A DNA stretch of 64,000 nt from Isoetes taiwanensis (taxonomy: Eukaryota; Streptophyta; Lycopodiopsida; Isoetales; Isoetaceae). Each line of letters opens with the position of its first letter. Positions within the stretch are counted from its first letter, which is position 1. The notes below the pieces were generated by a model. It did not search any database and was not told the origin of the DNA. It saw nothing but the letters and a program-made list of their open reading frames with translations. Positions 32,024 to 42,440 of the stretch are shown here, in pieces. The stretch is from NCBI GenBank assembly GCA_021234155.1, contig JAJEKV010000014.1, positions 12,625,836 to 12,689,835 on the forward strand, given 5' to 3'. Made by a program: the position numbers and the translations under genes.

Positions 32024-35000
32024 TGTAACGATCCTGGCCAGTTGATGGGTCAGTATATGTACTCATGTACGTATATACAAGTTTGACATGCATGCAAGAT
32101 AAAACATGCATGTTTGGCATGCATGCAAGATAGACACATGCATGTAGGATAGAACTATAAACAAGCAAAAGCTTTATGATCTAGTGAGGCAAATTGAGAA
32201 AGAAATTTTGGAAGCTTTTTGGAGACGGGATAGCAGAGGAGGAATTCCATCGGTGGCAAGAGCTTGGAGCTTTCACCTGCATCGGATCTTTTTCTTATCA
32301 GGTGGGGTTTGGTTCCAATAGATTGGATTCCATGAGATTGCATAGGCTGCCAGGAATGGATTCGATTTGCACATGCTGTTGTGCTATTGTTAAATTTGTG
32401 GGCTGATAAGAAATTGTGTGGATAAGATTGCTATGAGAAGATCTAGAGTAAGTCAAAAGTAACCATGATGAATCTGACTGCTAAGCATGGGCTGCAACAA
32501 CGGTTTTTCCCTGCAATAGAGTCGTCACAGAAGGAGCTAGAACTTTTGGAGCATCCTAATATGAACTGGAACATGCCAAATTGGCATACTAATGGGCCGA
32601 AATGAAAGAATCAAGATAGATTTAATTGAACTAGGGGTCCGGATTTCAGATCAGAAATAGGTTCTCGTTGGTTTCCTGTTTTGTGTTGTTAATTAATTTG
32701 TGAATGTTAATATTTTGTTGGTTGCATATTAAAGAAATGTCACTAATGAAAAAATACGGAATATAATAAGATATTGAGCGGAGAGCATTCACAAGGTAAG
32801 TCAGGTGCAGTTGCAGGAGATTGGGGAAATACAAAGTAAGAAAATATGTTGAAACTTATTGTTTGAAATTAACGTATTAATAATTTGAATATCAGATAAT
32901 TATATGGGCTTGCTCCTTGAGATGGGGCTAGCCTAAGAAGCAGTTGAAGGTGATACAGGCAGTTGCGGTTAGAAGACCTTACGAATTTTTAAGCTGGAAA
33001 GATGTAATTGGAGGTTCCACTTTGCATGTGTGAAATAATTGATTAGCTATGGAAGTTTAATATTAAAACTATAAAACCATAGCTAAGGGTCTTAAATTAA
33101 TAATGTTGGGAAGTTAGTTCTGCATCGATTTTGTAGCAGTTAATTGAGCACGCTGCATCGACAAGTGGGTTGCTGTTAAGATTTCGTCACTGAAATTACT
33201 ATCCCAATATGGGTAGGTTGTATGGGCAACCTTGGCAGGGGTATGGTTTAGACACTTGTCTAGGAAATATCTTAAGGAACATTACATGTTGTTGTCATAG
33301 CTATTATGTCACAATGCTTGATGTTTATTTATGTATTTGGATCCTTCGGGGTCGGACTTCTAGGTTCGGTGGCCTAAGTTGCTCTGGCAATTGGAAGATT
33401 AAATTCTTCTTCAATATAGTTGATTAAAGTTTTTCATATCAACATAGATCTAGCCTTAAGTATTGACAAGATTCTGAGTTGCCAGGAGGGTCAACTCGGC
33501 AGACTTGTCACACAATCAAGTTGTTACACAAAAGTTGCAAGCTTATGTGTGCTAGTACCAAATTGATCCATGTCACCATTGTCAAGTCACCATCAGGTGG
33601 CGTTCGGCCAAAGACGGTCCCGATAGGCATCGATAATCGCCTAAATCCGCAGCGTACATGCCACTCCGACCGACGTGTACGCCGACGGATAGCCAGGTAA
33701 GTAGCCCTAGGGGCAACTTGCTAGGTATGTCCACATGTTATTAATGTGCACTTATGCACATTAATGTGGGCACACTTTCCCATGTAGGCATATTTTTTTT
33801 GCCACCTAGCCATTAAAGGCAAGTGGGCCCTTTCCAATTATCCCACATGCCAAAAAGGGATAATTGGAAACCCTAGCCTAACCCCCATGTCTATTTAGGG
33901 TAGGGAAACCCTAACTTGCTAGTTTTCGTCCATAGGGTTTTAGAGCTCTGTTTTGGCTGCCCCAGGAGCCAAAACCGCCCCGAGACACGCCAAGCCGAAT
34001 CGCACCATCGGTTTTTCACAATTGATTAGCTCGAAATGGTTGAACTCAGTCAGGAGGAGCCACCCAGGGATCAGGTATTTGGTCAATTTAATAGCTTCAA
34101 CCGTCTTCTAGTCATAGAACCAGTAAGTTTAGACTATTGAATTGCCCATAGCAGCTATCTAGATCTCAGACACTAACTAAAGAACCTAACTCTATGTTAT
34201 AGATTAGATCTAGTTCTTTAGTTCTTCTGTGATGTATATGGACGATGTTTCTCTGTGAACTCCTTGTATTGGGAAGGGGGGTAGAGGCCCTGAAGCGGTG
34301 TAGTTGATGCTCCTAGAATAGCCTCTCTAGCTGCTTGTAGATTCGCACTGTGGTACAAGAACCACACCTGGTTGTGGGTGAAGGGGCCGACCCGGCTAAG
34401 AAGGAGGTTCATGTCCGACTCTTGAAATGATCCCTCTGGTGTGTAAGGCCTACCGAGGGGATCATCGTGACTAGGTCTAATGGCTTACCACTGCGTGCGG
34501 GTAAAGCATGGACTCGACACCCGTGTACACTTTCCAGTGGGTTCAATCCGGAATCTGAGGCGGTGGCCCTCTAGTCACCTCGAGTCAAGATGCAGATCTC
34601 GGAGGGAGTGATCCCTTCCCGCCCCATCGGGCGGGAGGATGAGACCCGTGAATAGCCCCTTTGGCTATGCATCCCGGCGGGCTCTGGCCAGTCCCGACAC
34701 TTTTCAGCCTACTACGCAAAGTGTGCAATGAGGAGGGGCGGATGGAGTGGACACCCCGATGCCATGTTCTCATGCCGCCCAAATCCATTGCCATGAACTC
34801 GCCCACCGCAAGGAACTCACGGAGACCCAAGCCGCCCGTCGATCATTCCCTTGAAGTCTGAGCCTTGGGTAGGATTTCCTATGTGATGTTCTGATCATTG
34901 TGTATGCAGATGATGATGCACCACCCTTCTGGGTGGTTGGAGGATTATGTTGAATACTGACATGTATGTTTACGCTTCCGCAGCTAGGTAGGCCCTGAGG

Positions 35001-35155
35001 GAGACAGGGTAGAATGACACCTTCACTCTTCCCACTGGGACTCGTCACGGGTGCAGTGATATGTGGAGGGCCTCGTATCAGTGTGCAGCTGGTATGAGGG
35101 AAGAACTCCTGTTTGTATACGGTGCGGGCACTGTATGCGAGTAGGGGACGTCACA
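32024..35155. mobile_element. 3.1 kb TG...CA insertion, possible solo LTR or non-autonomous LTR element
   Basis: Interrupts a family 2 LTR: the sequence left of 32024 and right of 35155 is continuous in E2 LTR coordinates. It starts TGTAACGATCCTGG and ends GGGGACGTCACA, LTR-like termini. Flanks are CAATC (32019-32023) and CCATC (35156-35160), a 5-bp duplication with one mismatch. No open frame resembles gag or pol. 33880-34020 carries AAACCCTA motifs, and 34230-35130 is more GC-rich. Orientation is undecided. Confidence 0.65.
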
Positions 35156-35703
35156 CCATCCACATCACCACAAAGCATGCCATGTCATCACATACATGTC
35201 ACCTTTCATGAGATTTTTGACCTAAGTAAAGTCATTTTGACACTTAGGTGGACATGTCTCATTTCATTATTCCACATCATCACTAATGCCTCCACATCAT
35301 CCTACACGTGTCACACACATCATTTCCACCTCACAAAAAGTTTTGACCAGAAAGAAGGCATTTTGCCAATTTGCTCGACACATCATCATCTCATATTGCC
35401 ATGTTACCTTCCATTTGCCAACTCACCATACCAACTTGCCACTTCATCATATTTTGCCCCATTTTGAGTTAAAAAGCCAAACGTTCCTTTTGCAAAAAAA
35501 GTTTCTTCCATGTCATAGAGCATCAAAAAATTCCCCAATCACAACCGCTGCCTGCTTCCCTACCAAGGCCAGGACCGGAAGTGACCAGTGCCTCGATTCC
35601 ATGTGAAAAAATAGAATTTTCAAAAAAGACCTTGTTTTGACCTTCATTTTTGAGTTCTTGGGAATTGTACCAAAGTTCAAAAAAAAAAATTCCTATCTAC
35701 CCC
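35156..35703 (+). repeat. Fragment of another family 2 LTR, right part
   Basis: Similar to about 29880-30390 of the E2 LTR (CATACATGTCACC, CCACATCATCC, GTTTTGACCAGAAAGAAGG, TTGGGAATTGTAC, TTCCTATCTACCC). It continues the fragment at 31824-32023 and is cut at 35704 by the E3 LTR start. Confidence 0.7.
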
Positions 35704-36080
35704 TGTTGAAGGTGTTCCTGGCAAACCTTCAACCTCAGTGGTTTAGAACCTCCACGTTGCTTAAGGCAACCACTCTGTGTGAAAAAATCCCAGGCAGGAA
35801 GGTCAGATAGTAATTCTTAACCACTTTCCCAAAAGAGAAAAAAGTCTGCCTTGCAAGAATAGATGCCAAATGCTAACTGGAGAGAATCTGCTTGTGATTT
35901 TTTATGCTAAAGCCACTCAAGACCCTGAAGGATGTTGGGGATGAGGTCAGACAGATTCTGATCAGTGCAAATCACTCTAAAACACATTCCTAACCAGGTC
36001 AAATTTGGGTCAATATCCCTGGCAGAGAGTGAAATTTTGTAACTCGATAAGGGCAACTTCTTTTTTGGATTTGATGTCTG
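35704..36080 (-). repeat. E3 3' LTR, truncated
   Basis: Starts TGTTGAAGGTGTTCC. Matches the first 370 bases of the LTR at 38632, including CCTCAGTGGTTTAGAACCTC and GGTCAATATCCCTGGCAGAG. It then passes without the rest of the LTR into the RNase H-type domain. Confidence 0.8.
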
Positions 36081-36088
36081 AGTCCTTT

Positions 36089-36714
36089 CTATAGAACTCT
36101 ATCTAAACCTTTCTTATTCAATTTGATTTCCTTTACCTGTTTTTCTTCACTTGCATTGATTACCAGAATAGGATAGAGTTGTTGCAGGTCTTTGTTCTCC
36201 AGTTCTTCCTCCTGAATTGCTCCTTCAGCTAAGTGCTCGAGAAGAACACTTTTGCAGAGTGCATCAGCCTCACCATTCTGCTCCCTTGGCACATGACAGA
36301 GCCTCCAACTTTTGAAATTCTTTAACTCACACATAGCCTAAGTAAGATCATGTCTTCATTCTTAGCTTGATATTCTCCCAATATTTGCCTGCAAACAAGT
36401 TGAGAATCTCCAAAGATAACAATTTCATTAATATTCAAATTCTTTGCCTCTTGGAGGCCTGCTATCAAAGCCTTATATTCTGCCATATTTGAGGTTGTAT
36501 TAGGATAAATTCTGCCTACTTTTGCAAGCAATCTATTAGAGGAATCTTTGAGAATAACAGCAGATGAGGCCACACTCAGTCTCTTCGAAACACCACCATC
36601 AAACCATAAGTAAGCAAAATTATCTTGTTTAGGAAATGCTAGCTGGATGGGGAGCTCCAAGTTGGATATTTGATTGCTTGCATTTAATTCAAATTCTCCA
36701 CGTGGGTTTGACAA
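36089..36714 (-). pseudogene. E3 RNase H-type domain
   Basis: Frame 36322-36714: LWFDGGVSKRLSVASSAVIL, SNMAEYKALIAGLQEAKN, IFGDSQLVCRQILGEYQAKN. Frame 36089-36334: WRLCHVPREQNGEADALCKS. All four acidic positions (Asp, Glu, Asp, Asp) of a type I RNase H are present, directly after the protease region. One frame break at about 36325. Confidence 0.85.
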
Positions 36715-36720
36715 CAGGAT

Positions 36721-37125
36721 TTATTCTTCAATGAAATTTAGGGCCTCAAATTCACCTACCTTGTTGTATAATGTTACATTTTTCTTGCCATTGGAAACGG
36801 TGCATTCCCCTTTTGACCAAACAGGCCTAGCATCAACTGTAGAGAGCCATTTTCTTTCTAAAAGCAAATCATAAATGTCTGACTTATCTTCTATTCCTTC
36901 AAATGCAACCACAACATAGTTAGCTGCAACAACTATACCTTCAACATCAATAGGTACATTACTGACTATTCCAACAAGATTAATCTTTGTGTTTGAGAAA
37001 GATTTTAAAACTATTGGAGCTTTCTTATCTATCTCAAGGCCACATAATCTCATGACATGATGAGGCATAACATTCAAAGGTGATCCCCCATCCAGTAGGA
37101 CCTTGGTCAAGATTTTTTTGCCCAT
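36721..37125 (-). CDS. E3 aspartic protease region
   Basis: 134 residues: KVLLDGGSPLNVMPHHVM (active-site DGGS), IVLKSFSNTKINLVGIV, then DIYDLLLERKWLSTVDARPV and WSKGECTVSNGKKNVTLYNK. Intact in this stretch. The preceding segment (37126-37300) is in a different frame. It shows exactly what E2 lost when its foreign segment replaced the active-site part. Confidence 0.82.
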   Translation of the reverse strand: MGKKILTKVLLDGGSPLNVMPHHVMRLCGLEIDKKAPIVLKSFSNTKINLVGIVSNVPIDVEGIVVAANYVVVAFEGIEDKSDIYDLLLERKWLSTVDARPVWSKGECTVSNGKKNVTLYNKVGEFEALNFIEE

Positions 37126-37309
37126 TCTGGCAACACAAGTGAAAGCCCCTGGGTCGTAATCCTCCTAAGTAAGCATGTGTTCCTCAATATGATTAGTCAG
37201 AGCAAATTCATCTTCTTTGGTCAAATTAAGCACTTTTTTCCTGTAGGATGGAGCTATCTTGAGCAGAGTTAGCAGGTCAACACTGATTTTAGTGTTTTTT
37301 AGCAAATAC

Positions 37310-37747
37310 TCAAAAGTCCTCACTATCTTTATCCTTTTTCAAATATTTCTGAACAAGGGGAGGAGGTACAACCATATTTTGCTCAATTTCCTTTTGTCTT
37401 ACAGCATTGGCACGTGTTGGCTCTCTTTCCTTTGCATTATTCATTCCTCTAGTATGCACAGCCATAATCTCCTCCTGTTCTTCAATTTCCTGCACAAATC
37501 TGATGGAAGCATTTTGTTCATTAGGCTTAGTTTTGTCCTGCCTAGCAAAATATTCTTTCACACTACACCTATCTTCATAATGTCCCACAGCTTTGCAAAA
37601 GGCACATACAGGGCACTCCTTACCAAAATGCCCTCTTTTTCCACATTTTGTGCAAGGTCTATACCAACAGTAATCAGAGGAGTGTGAATTTCTTGAACAA
37701 TGAGCACAAGGTGGATAAATTTTCTTCTCAAATTGCGAGTTCTTCAT
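37310..37747 (-). CDS. E3 gag C-terminal region with zinc knuckle
   Basis: 145 residues: CAHCSRNSHSSDYCW, CTKCGKRGHFGKECPVCAFC (CCHC knuckle plus an extra CxxC), then an acidic EIEEQEEIMAVHTRGM spacer leading toward protease. RNA-binding nucleocapsid function is expected from the family. Confidence 0.82.
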   Translation of the reverse strand: MKNSQFEKKIYPPCAHCSRNSHSSDYCWYRPCTKCGKRGHFGKECPVCAFCKAVGHYEDRCSVKEYFARQDKTKPNEQNASIRFVQEIEEQEEIMAVHTRGMNNAKEREPTRANAVRQKEIEQNMVVPPPLVQKYLKKDKDSEDF

Positions 37748-37750
37748 CTC

Positions 37751-38494
37751 TTAAAGTTGCTTGGTTACCTCAACTAAGGCCTCTGACATTTTGGTGATCT
37801 CAGCTCTCACATCTGCTGCAGGAGCTTCAGCATCCTCCATTTTTGCTTTTTTCTTTTCCTTTTGAATAGCATAAACTGGCACAGGTCCTGGTCCCATGTA
37901 TTCTTGTTCATAATCTGGAAAAAAAGGATCATGAGGTGAGTGCATATCATCTAGTAAGTAGGAAATCATATCTGCAATTTCAGTAGCTTTAGTGAAAGCC
38001 TTATGTATTGTGTCAAAGCCTTCTTGTTTTTGAATCTTCAGCATCTTCCTGTGTATTCTTGGTCTACTGCTTAAACCTCTGATAAAAGATGCCACAAGAT
38101 GCAGAGTATGGTTAGGAACTTGATTGATCTGACACTTGACAAGATAAAGATTAAACCTTTCCACATTATGATGAACACTTTCACCATGTTTAATATGAAA
38201 GGTTTGCAATTCAAAAATCAAATCTTGAGGATCCAAAAGCTTACCAAACCTTGCCAAGAATTTCTTGACCAATTCATCCCAAGAGTTAGCTCCTAAACTC
38301 ATAAGATACTCAAGCCAAGCTCTAACCTCATCATTCTTGAAACATTTTTTAAACTCAGAGAATTTGCAACCTTTCTTGTGTCCATATTCTTGGTAATACT
38401 CCTCAAAATTCTTTAGAAAATTGTTAGCATTCATGCTTGGATCAAAAGTAGGAACAGGAATTGGCATGTTCAACTCAAAGTAATGGCAAGGCAT
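37751..38494 (-). CDS. E3 gag (capsid)
   Basis: 247 residues: MPCHYFELNMPIPVPTFDPS, NNFLKNFEEYYQEYGHKKG, LVKKFLARFGKLLDPQDLIF, VASFIRGLSSRPRIHRKMLK. A better preserved copy than E2. An upstream ATG at 38588, reading MAPMRTNETSEHAEAQENHE, is in another frame, so either the real start is internal or a small indel lies near 38500. Confidence 0.85.
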   Translation of the reverse strand: MPCHYFELNMPIPVPTFDPSMNANNFLKNFEEYYQEYGHKKGCKFSEFKKCFKNDEVRAWLEYLMSLGANSWDELVKKFLARFGKLLDPQDLIFELQTFHIKHGESVHHNVERFNLYLVKCQINQVPNHTLHLVASFIRGLSSRPRIHRKMLKIQKQEGFDTIHKAFTKATEIADMISYLLDDMHSPHDPFFPDYEQEYMGPGPVPVYAIQKEKKKAKMEDAEAPAADVRAEITKMSEALVEVTKQL

Positions 38495-38610
38495 ACCCGA
38501 TAATCACAGTAGGTGTTGCAGCAGAGGCTTCATGATTCTCCTGTGCTTCAGCATGCTCAGATGTCTCATTAGTTCTCATGGGAGCCATGAGTTCAAATTC
38601 CAGGAAAATT

Positions 38611-38628
38611 ATCTCGGTAGAACCTCCA
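38611..38628 (-). promoter_or_regulatory. E3 primer-binding site, tRNA-Gln type
   Basis: TGGAGGTTCTACCGAGAT on the minus strand, 3 bases from the LTR end. Fourteen bases after the end of the shared CTCGG core, ATTTGAACTC (38589-38598) matches the complement of the tRNA-Gln T-arm, directly before ATGGCT. Confidence 0.85.
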
Positions 38629-38631
38629 AAA

Positions 38632-41376
38632 TGTTGAAGGTGTTTTTGGCAAAACCTTCAACCTCAGTGGTTTAGAACCTCCAGGTTGCTTAAGGCAACC
38701 ACTCTGAGTGAGAAAAATCCAAAAAAAGTGCTCAAACAATTGCCTGACTTAGCTTTCCCTGAAGGGTAAAAAGTCTGCCCTACAAGAAAGTCTATCAAAT
38801 GCAAACCAAAGGGATTTTGATCATGATCCTTGTTTCCATAGTTGCACAAGACCTCGAAGTATCTTGGGACAAAAGTAAAAAAGACTTTGATATGGGCAGA
38901 TATGTCAAAAAAGCACTCCTGACCAAGTCAATTTTTGGTCAATATCCCTGGCAGAGAGCTAGATTTCAAAACTCGATGCTGGTGCTTTCTTTTTGGGATC
39001 TAATGCTTTTGCCTTCCCCCAAGTGTCTGCACACAATGTTCCTTGATGGTCTTTGCAAGAAAAAATCTACTTTTTTCGGATTTTGATTTTTAGAATGGTT
39101 GACTGTCACAAGACATGAACATAAGCGAAAAAATGATTTTGCTTGAGAGAATAAATGAACTTTTTTGCTTTTTTATGTGATATCCATGCATGCCATGATC
39201 AACTAATGACTCTAAAAGATTTTGATGATTGGTGTTTGAGCAATGAGCGAATTTATGCTTCAATGACCCTAAGTACAGACTTAGATCTATGATGATCGAT
39301 CAAGCAAAGATTGTAGCCATCAAATGCTTGTATTCTAGGTATCTAAATGCAATGCTTGAACTGCTCTTTTCTTCAGAATAATATGCAAAGGGATAATAAT
39401 GCAAGCAGAATGAATTCTGTCACCAGATTGATAAGGGACACTCATAATCTTAATAACAAGGCTCGGATTTTCATTTGAATCAGGTTCACACAGGCAAACA
39501 ATATCAATCCCAAGCTCCAAGTCTTGGGCACAGGATAGAATAGGTATACAATCAAAGCATTTGCATGAATTTGTTAGTAACTCAAGCTGAATATCAAATG
39601 TGGAAGGCAGAATCAAGCTCCAAATATGCAAGCCGGTCCTTCTTCAAGGTAATCAATCTCTTTTTCAACTCAAAGCCCTCGAATCTTCTCTGAGCACAAA
39701 AGCCCCTTTTAAAATTCCCTTGTTTCGTCCCGCTCTTGGCAAATTCAGTTTAATTCTCTGTCCTTTAGTTTATGCGATGCAATCTTGGTGTTAAACAAGA
39801 CAATTCGGCTGCTAAGAATGATGATTAGGTGGTTACTTCAGGCGAATTAGGCGGATCTTGGCGTTTACAGGATTTAGGGTTCTTGGCAAAATTGGCGGAA
39901 TATCCCACAGGCCAAATTTGATTCAGGGCCCAAGGTATATAACAACAAATAAATCCATTATTAATAAGATTTACGTGTAATATCCACGTGGGCCTTGGTA
40001 CCTCCACCGCCCCACATGCCGGGATGTTCCACGTGGCAAGGGGTGATTGGCTAAGGAAAAAAATAGGTTTTTTTTTTGGGGGTAGATAAGACAAATTTTT
40101 TGCGACATAGGCCAAGGCGCGATTTCCAAGAAACTGAATTTGAAGGCCAAAATGAACGATTTTTTTTATTTTCGTTTTTTCGAAAGGAATCTTTTTTTAT
40201 GCTCTAGAAGATTCTGGAATCTTTTTTTTTTTTTGCAAATGAGCACTTTCGAATTTTGGCCTTAAAATGGTGTGTATGGAGGGTGATGTGGCAAGAGAAC
40301 ATGATGAGTTGGCAATGTAATGGTGACATGGCAAACAAGTGTGGTGAGGTGTCAAATAACTTGGCTTAGAATATTTTTTCTAGTCAAAACTTTGGGTGAG
40401 GTGGACATGATGTGTATGACATGTAGATGATGACGTGGAGGTGTTGGTGATGATGTGTCATTATGATGTGTCTCCCTTATGGATTCAAACATGAGATTTG
40501 AAGAACTTTTGCGAAAAATAGAATTTCAATGTGGTGACACATGCATGGTATGACATGGCAATGTGGGTGACATGTATGGTGACTTGCCTCTTTTGGGGTG
40601 TTGTCATAGGTCAATTTAGGCATAAATGCATGAAATTTGCATCTTCTAGGCAAATTTTGACTTTGGGTGTTTCCCTTAGGAGTTTTTGCAATGTAAAGTT
40701 GGTGGGGGAAGGACCCACTTCAGCAATGTAAAGTGGTGGGGGCAGGACCCATCTGGGTGTGTTGTAAAGTGTCACATGTCCGATAGGACGCTGCCTTGTG
40801 GCGTGACGTTAAAATCTCTTCTTCTTCATCTTCTTCTTCTTCTTCTTCTCCTTTTTTGACTTATAGGGAGAGGAAGTTGACCCTTGACCATGTGTATGAC
40901 CAAGTCAAGTGGAATTTTTGTGCTTTGAGTGATATGGCAATGGCATGGCAAGTGTGTGGAATGTGAATGACATGTAAAAGGGGAAGTTTTGACTAGAAAA
41001 AATCTTCAAGGCCAAATTTGACTTTGGGAGATGAAATGTAGGCATGGAACTAGAGATCTCATGAGCATTTCTTCATGGCAAAGGGTATGGAGGATGTAGG
41101 ATGGGAATCCAAGGGTGTAATCATGCCAAGAACTCAAATGATAGCATAACATACCAAGAACTCTTCAAGGTGTCTTCAATTCTTCAAACTTTGCTTGATT
41201 CTCCTTCATGCCTTGCTTGTGTGACCTTAGTCAAATGTCCTCGCCTTGCTCTTCAAGTCTTCAAAGTGTGCAAGTATGAATTCTCCTTCTGTCTCTAAAT
41301 TCAAGTCAAAGTGTGAGCATAAGTATGTGAAATGTGACTTGCTCTTCCATGCTGCCATAGCATGGCAGCATTGCCA
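38632..41376 (-). repeat. 5' LTR of E3 (family 2)
   Basis: Starts TGTTGAAGGTG and is the reverse of the E2 3' LTR; matched blocks include GGAAGGCAGAATCAAGCTCC and the hairpin TGCTGCCAT-AGC-ATGGCAGCA (41350-41370) near the far end. A (CTT)n tract lies at 40817-40850. The end at 41376 is an estimate. Confidence 0.78.
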
Positions 41377-41765
41377 TATATGCTTTTTTAACATGAGGAT
41401 GAGGAAGGCTTAGCCGATGAAAATTCAAATATGAAAACTGATCTTGTTGTGGTCATTGTGGAAGAAACGGATTGGCAAGAAGAAATCAGGAGATATTTGG
41501 AGTATGATGAGTTGCCCAAGGAGTTGAATACAAACCAGCAAAAAAGGTTTAAAAATAAATGCAATAAATTTAGATTAATTAGTGATGTTTTGTGCAGGAT
41601 TGACAAAGAAGGAATAATGTTAAGATGTGTTGACAAGGAAAAGGCTAAGCTAGTGATTGAGGCTTGTCATGAAGGTGTGTGTGGTGGCCATTTTGCTGCT
41701 GCCAAAAAAATTCTCAGATCTGGGTACTATTGGCCTACATTGTTTAGAGATTGTTATAATGTGAG
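41377..41765 (+). pseudogene. gypsy integrase N-terminal scrap
   Basis: Plus-strand reading WQEEIRRYLEYDELPKELNT, FRLISDVLCRIDKEGIMLRC, CHEGVCGGHFAAAKKILRSG and YYWPTLFRDCYN: the zinc-binding start of a gypsy integrase, close to E2 and G1. It is lost at 41765 before the CxxC pair. Orientation is opposite to E3. Confidence 0.82.
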
Positions 41766-41890
41766 TCATACCCCAGGGGGCATGCATTTTGGTTTTACAA
41801 CAACCAAGAAGAGCGGGCAGAAATAGTTGGCGTTGGCTTCTCCCACACACAACACTAAATTACGCCAGCATGATGTTTTTGGATGTGCAG

Positions 41891-42440
41891 GATTTTGACC
41901 TTTTCAATGTCGCCACTGCATTTAGTCCGAGTGTTCTCTCTCAAGCATGGGAAATATCCGAGCAAAGGGTGCGGGAATTGGTGGAGAGGCAGCAAAACCA
42001 GAGTGGTATTATCAGGGTCTCTAGGGAAGAGATGCAGCCACGGAGGTCCACCCTGAACGTAGGTGCCACCCACCTTGTCCACCAGCTTGCAAAACGGTAA
42101 GAGCTCTACGAGGTCAACAGCAGGAGGAGGATGCCCTTCTTGTCACGTATGGGCATGGCAGCACGCTATCTATGCTTGGAAGGGGTGAGCATATCACTCC
42201 TGGGAGGAAGTGCAAGGATTATGTTCTAAATTTGCTTGGTTTGTTTTAATCATGCTTTACTGTTGTGCCATCAGGGAGCCTTGCTTGCACCAAACTATGT
42301 CTATAACGGTGACAAACTTGTCTATAACGGTGACAAACTTGTGTACGTCATCCGAGGATCCGTGAGGTTGGAGGTCATTTCGAGCACTGGGGAGAGGGCC
42401 ACTGGAGGAGACCTTGCCTTGTTGATTCTCCTTAAAAAAA
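41891..42440 (+). pseudogene. Cupin storage-globulin-like gene fragment
   Basis: After an acceptor at 41890 (GATGTGCAG) the exon reads DFDLFNVATAFSPSVLSQAW, EISEQRVRELVERQQNQSG and IIRVSREEM, ending near 42099 at ACG|GTAAG. A second exon begins after GCCATCAG at about 42275: GALLAPNYVYNGDKLV, then YVIRGSVRLEVISSTGERA. This resembles 11S globulin/legumin-type cupins (seed storage and related bicupins). A 21-bp tandem duplication at 42300-42341 repeats YNGDKLV. The reading is lost near 42435, with no flanking exons found. Confidence 0.65.

Larger units (their letters stand above)
35704..41376 (-). mobile_element. Ty3/gypsy family 2 copy E3, internally deleted
   Basis: On the minus strand: 5' LTR (38632-41376), primer site, gag, zinc knuckle, protease and RNase H-type domain, then directly about 370 bp of the 3' LTR. 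RT, the second RNase H, integrase and most of the 3' LTR are deleted; the junction is near 36080. The copy could at most act as a non-autonomous element supplying Gag. Confidence 0.85.
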
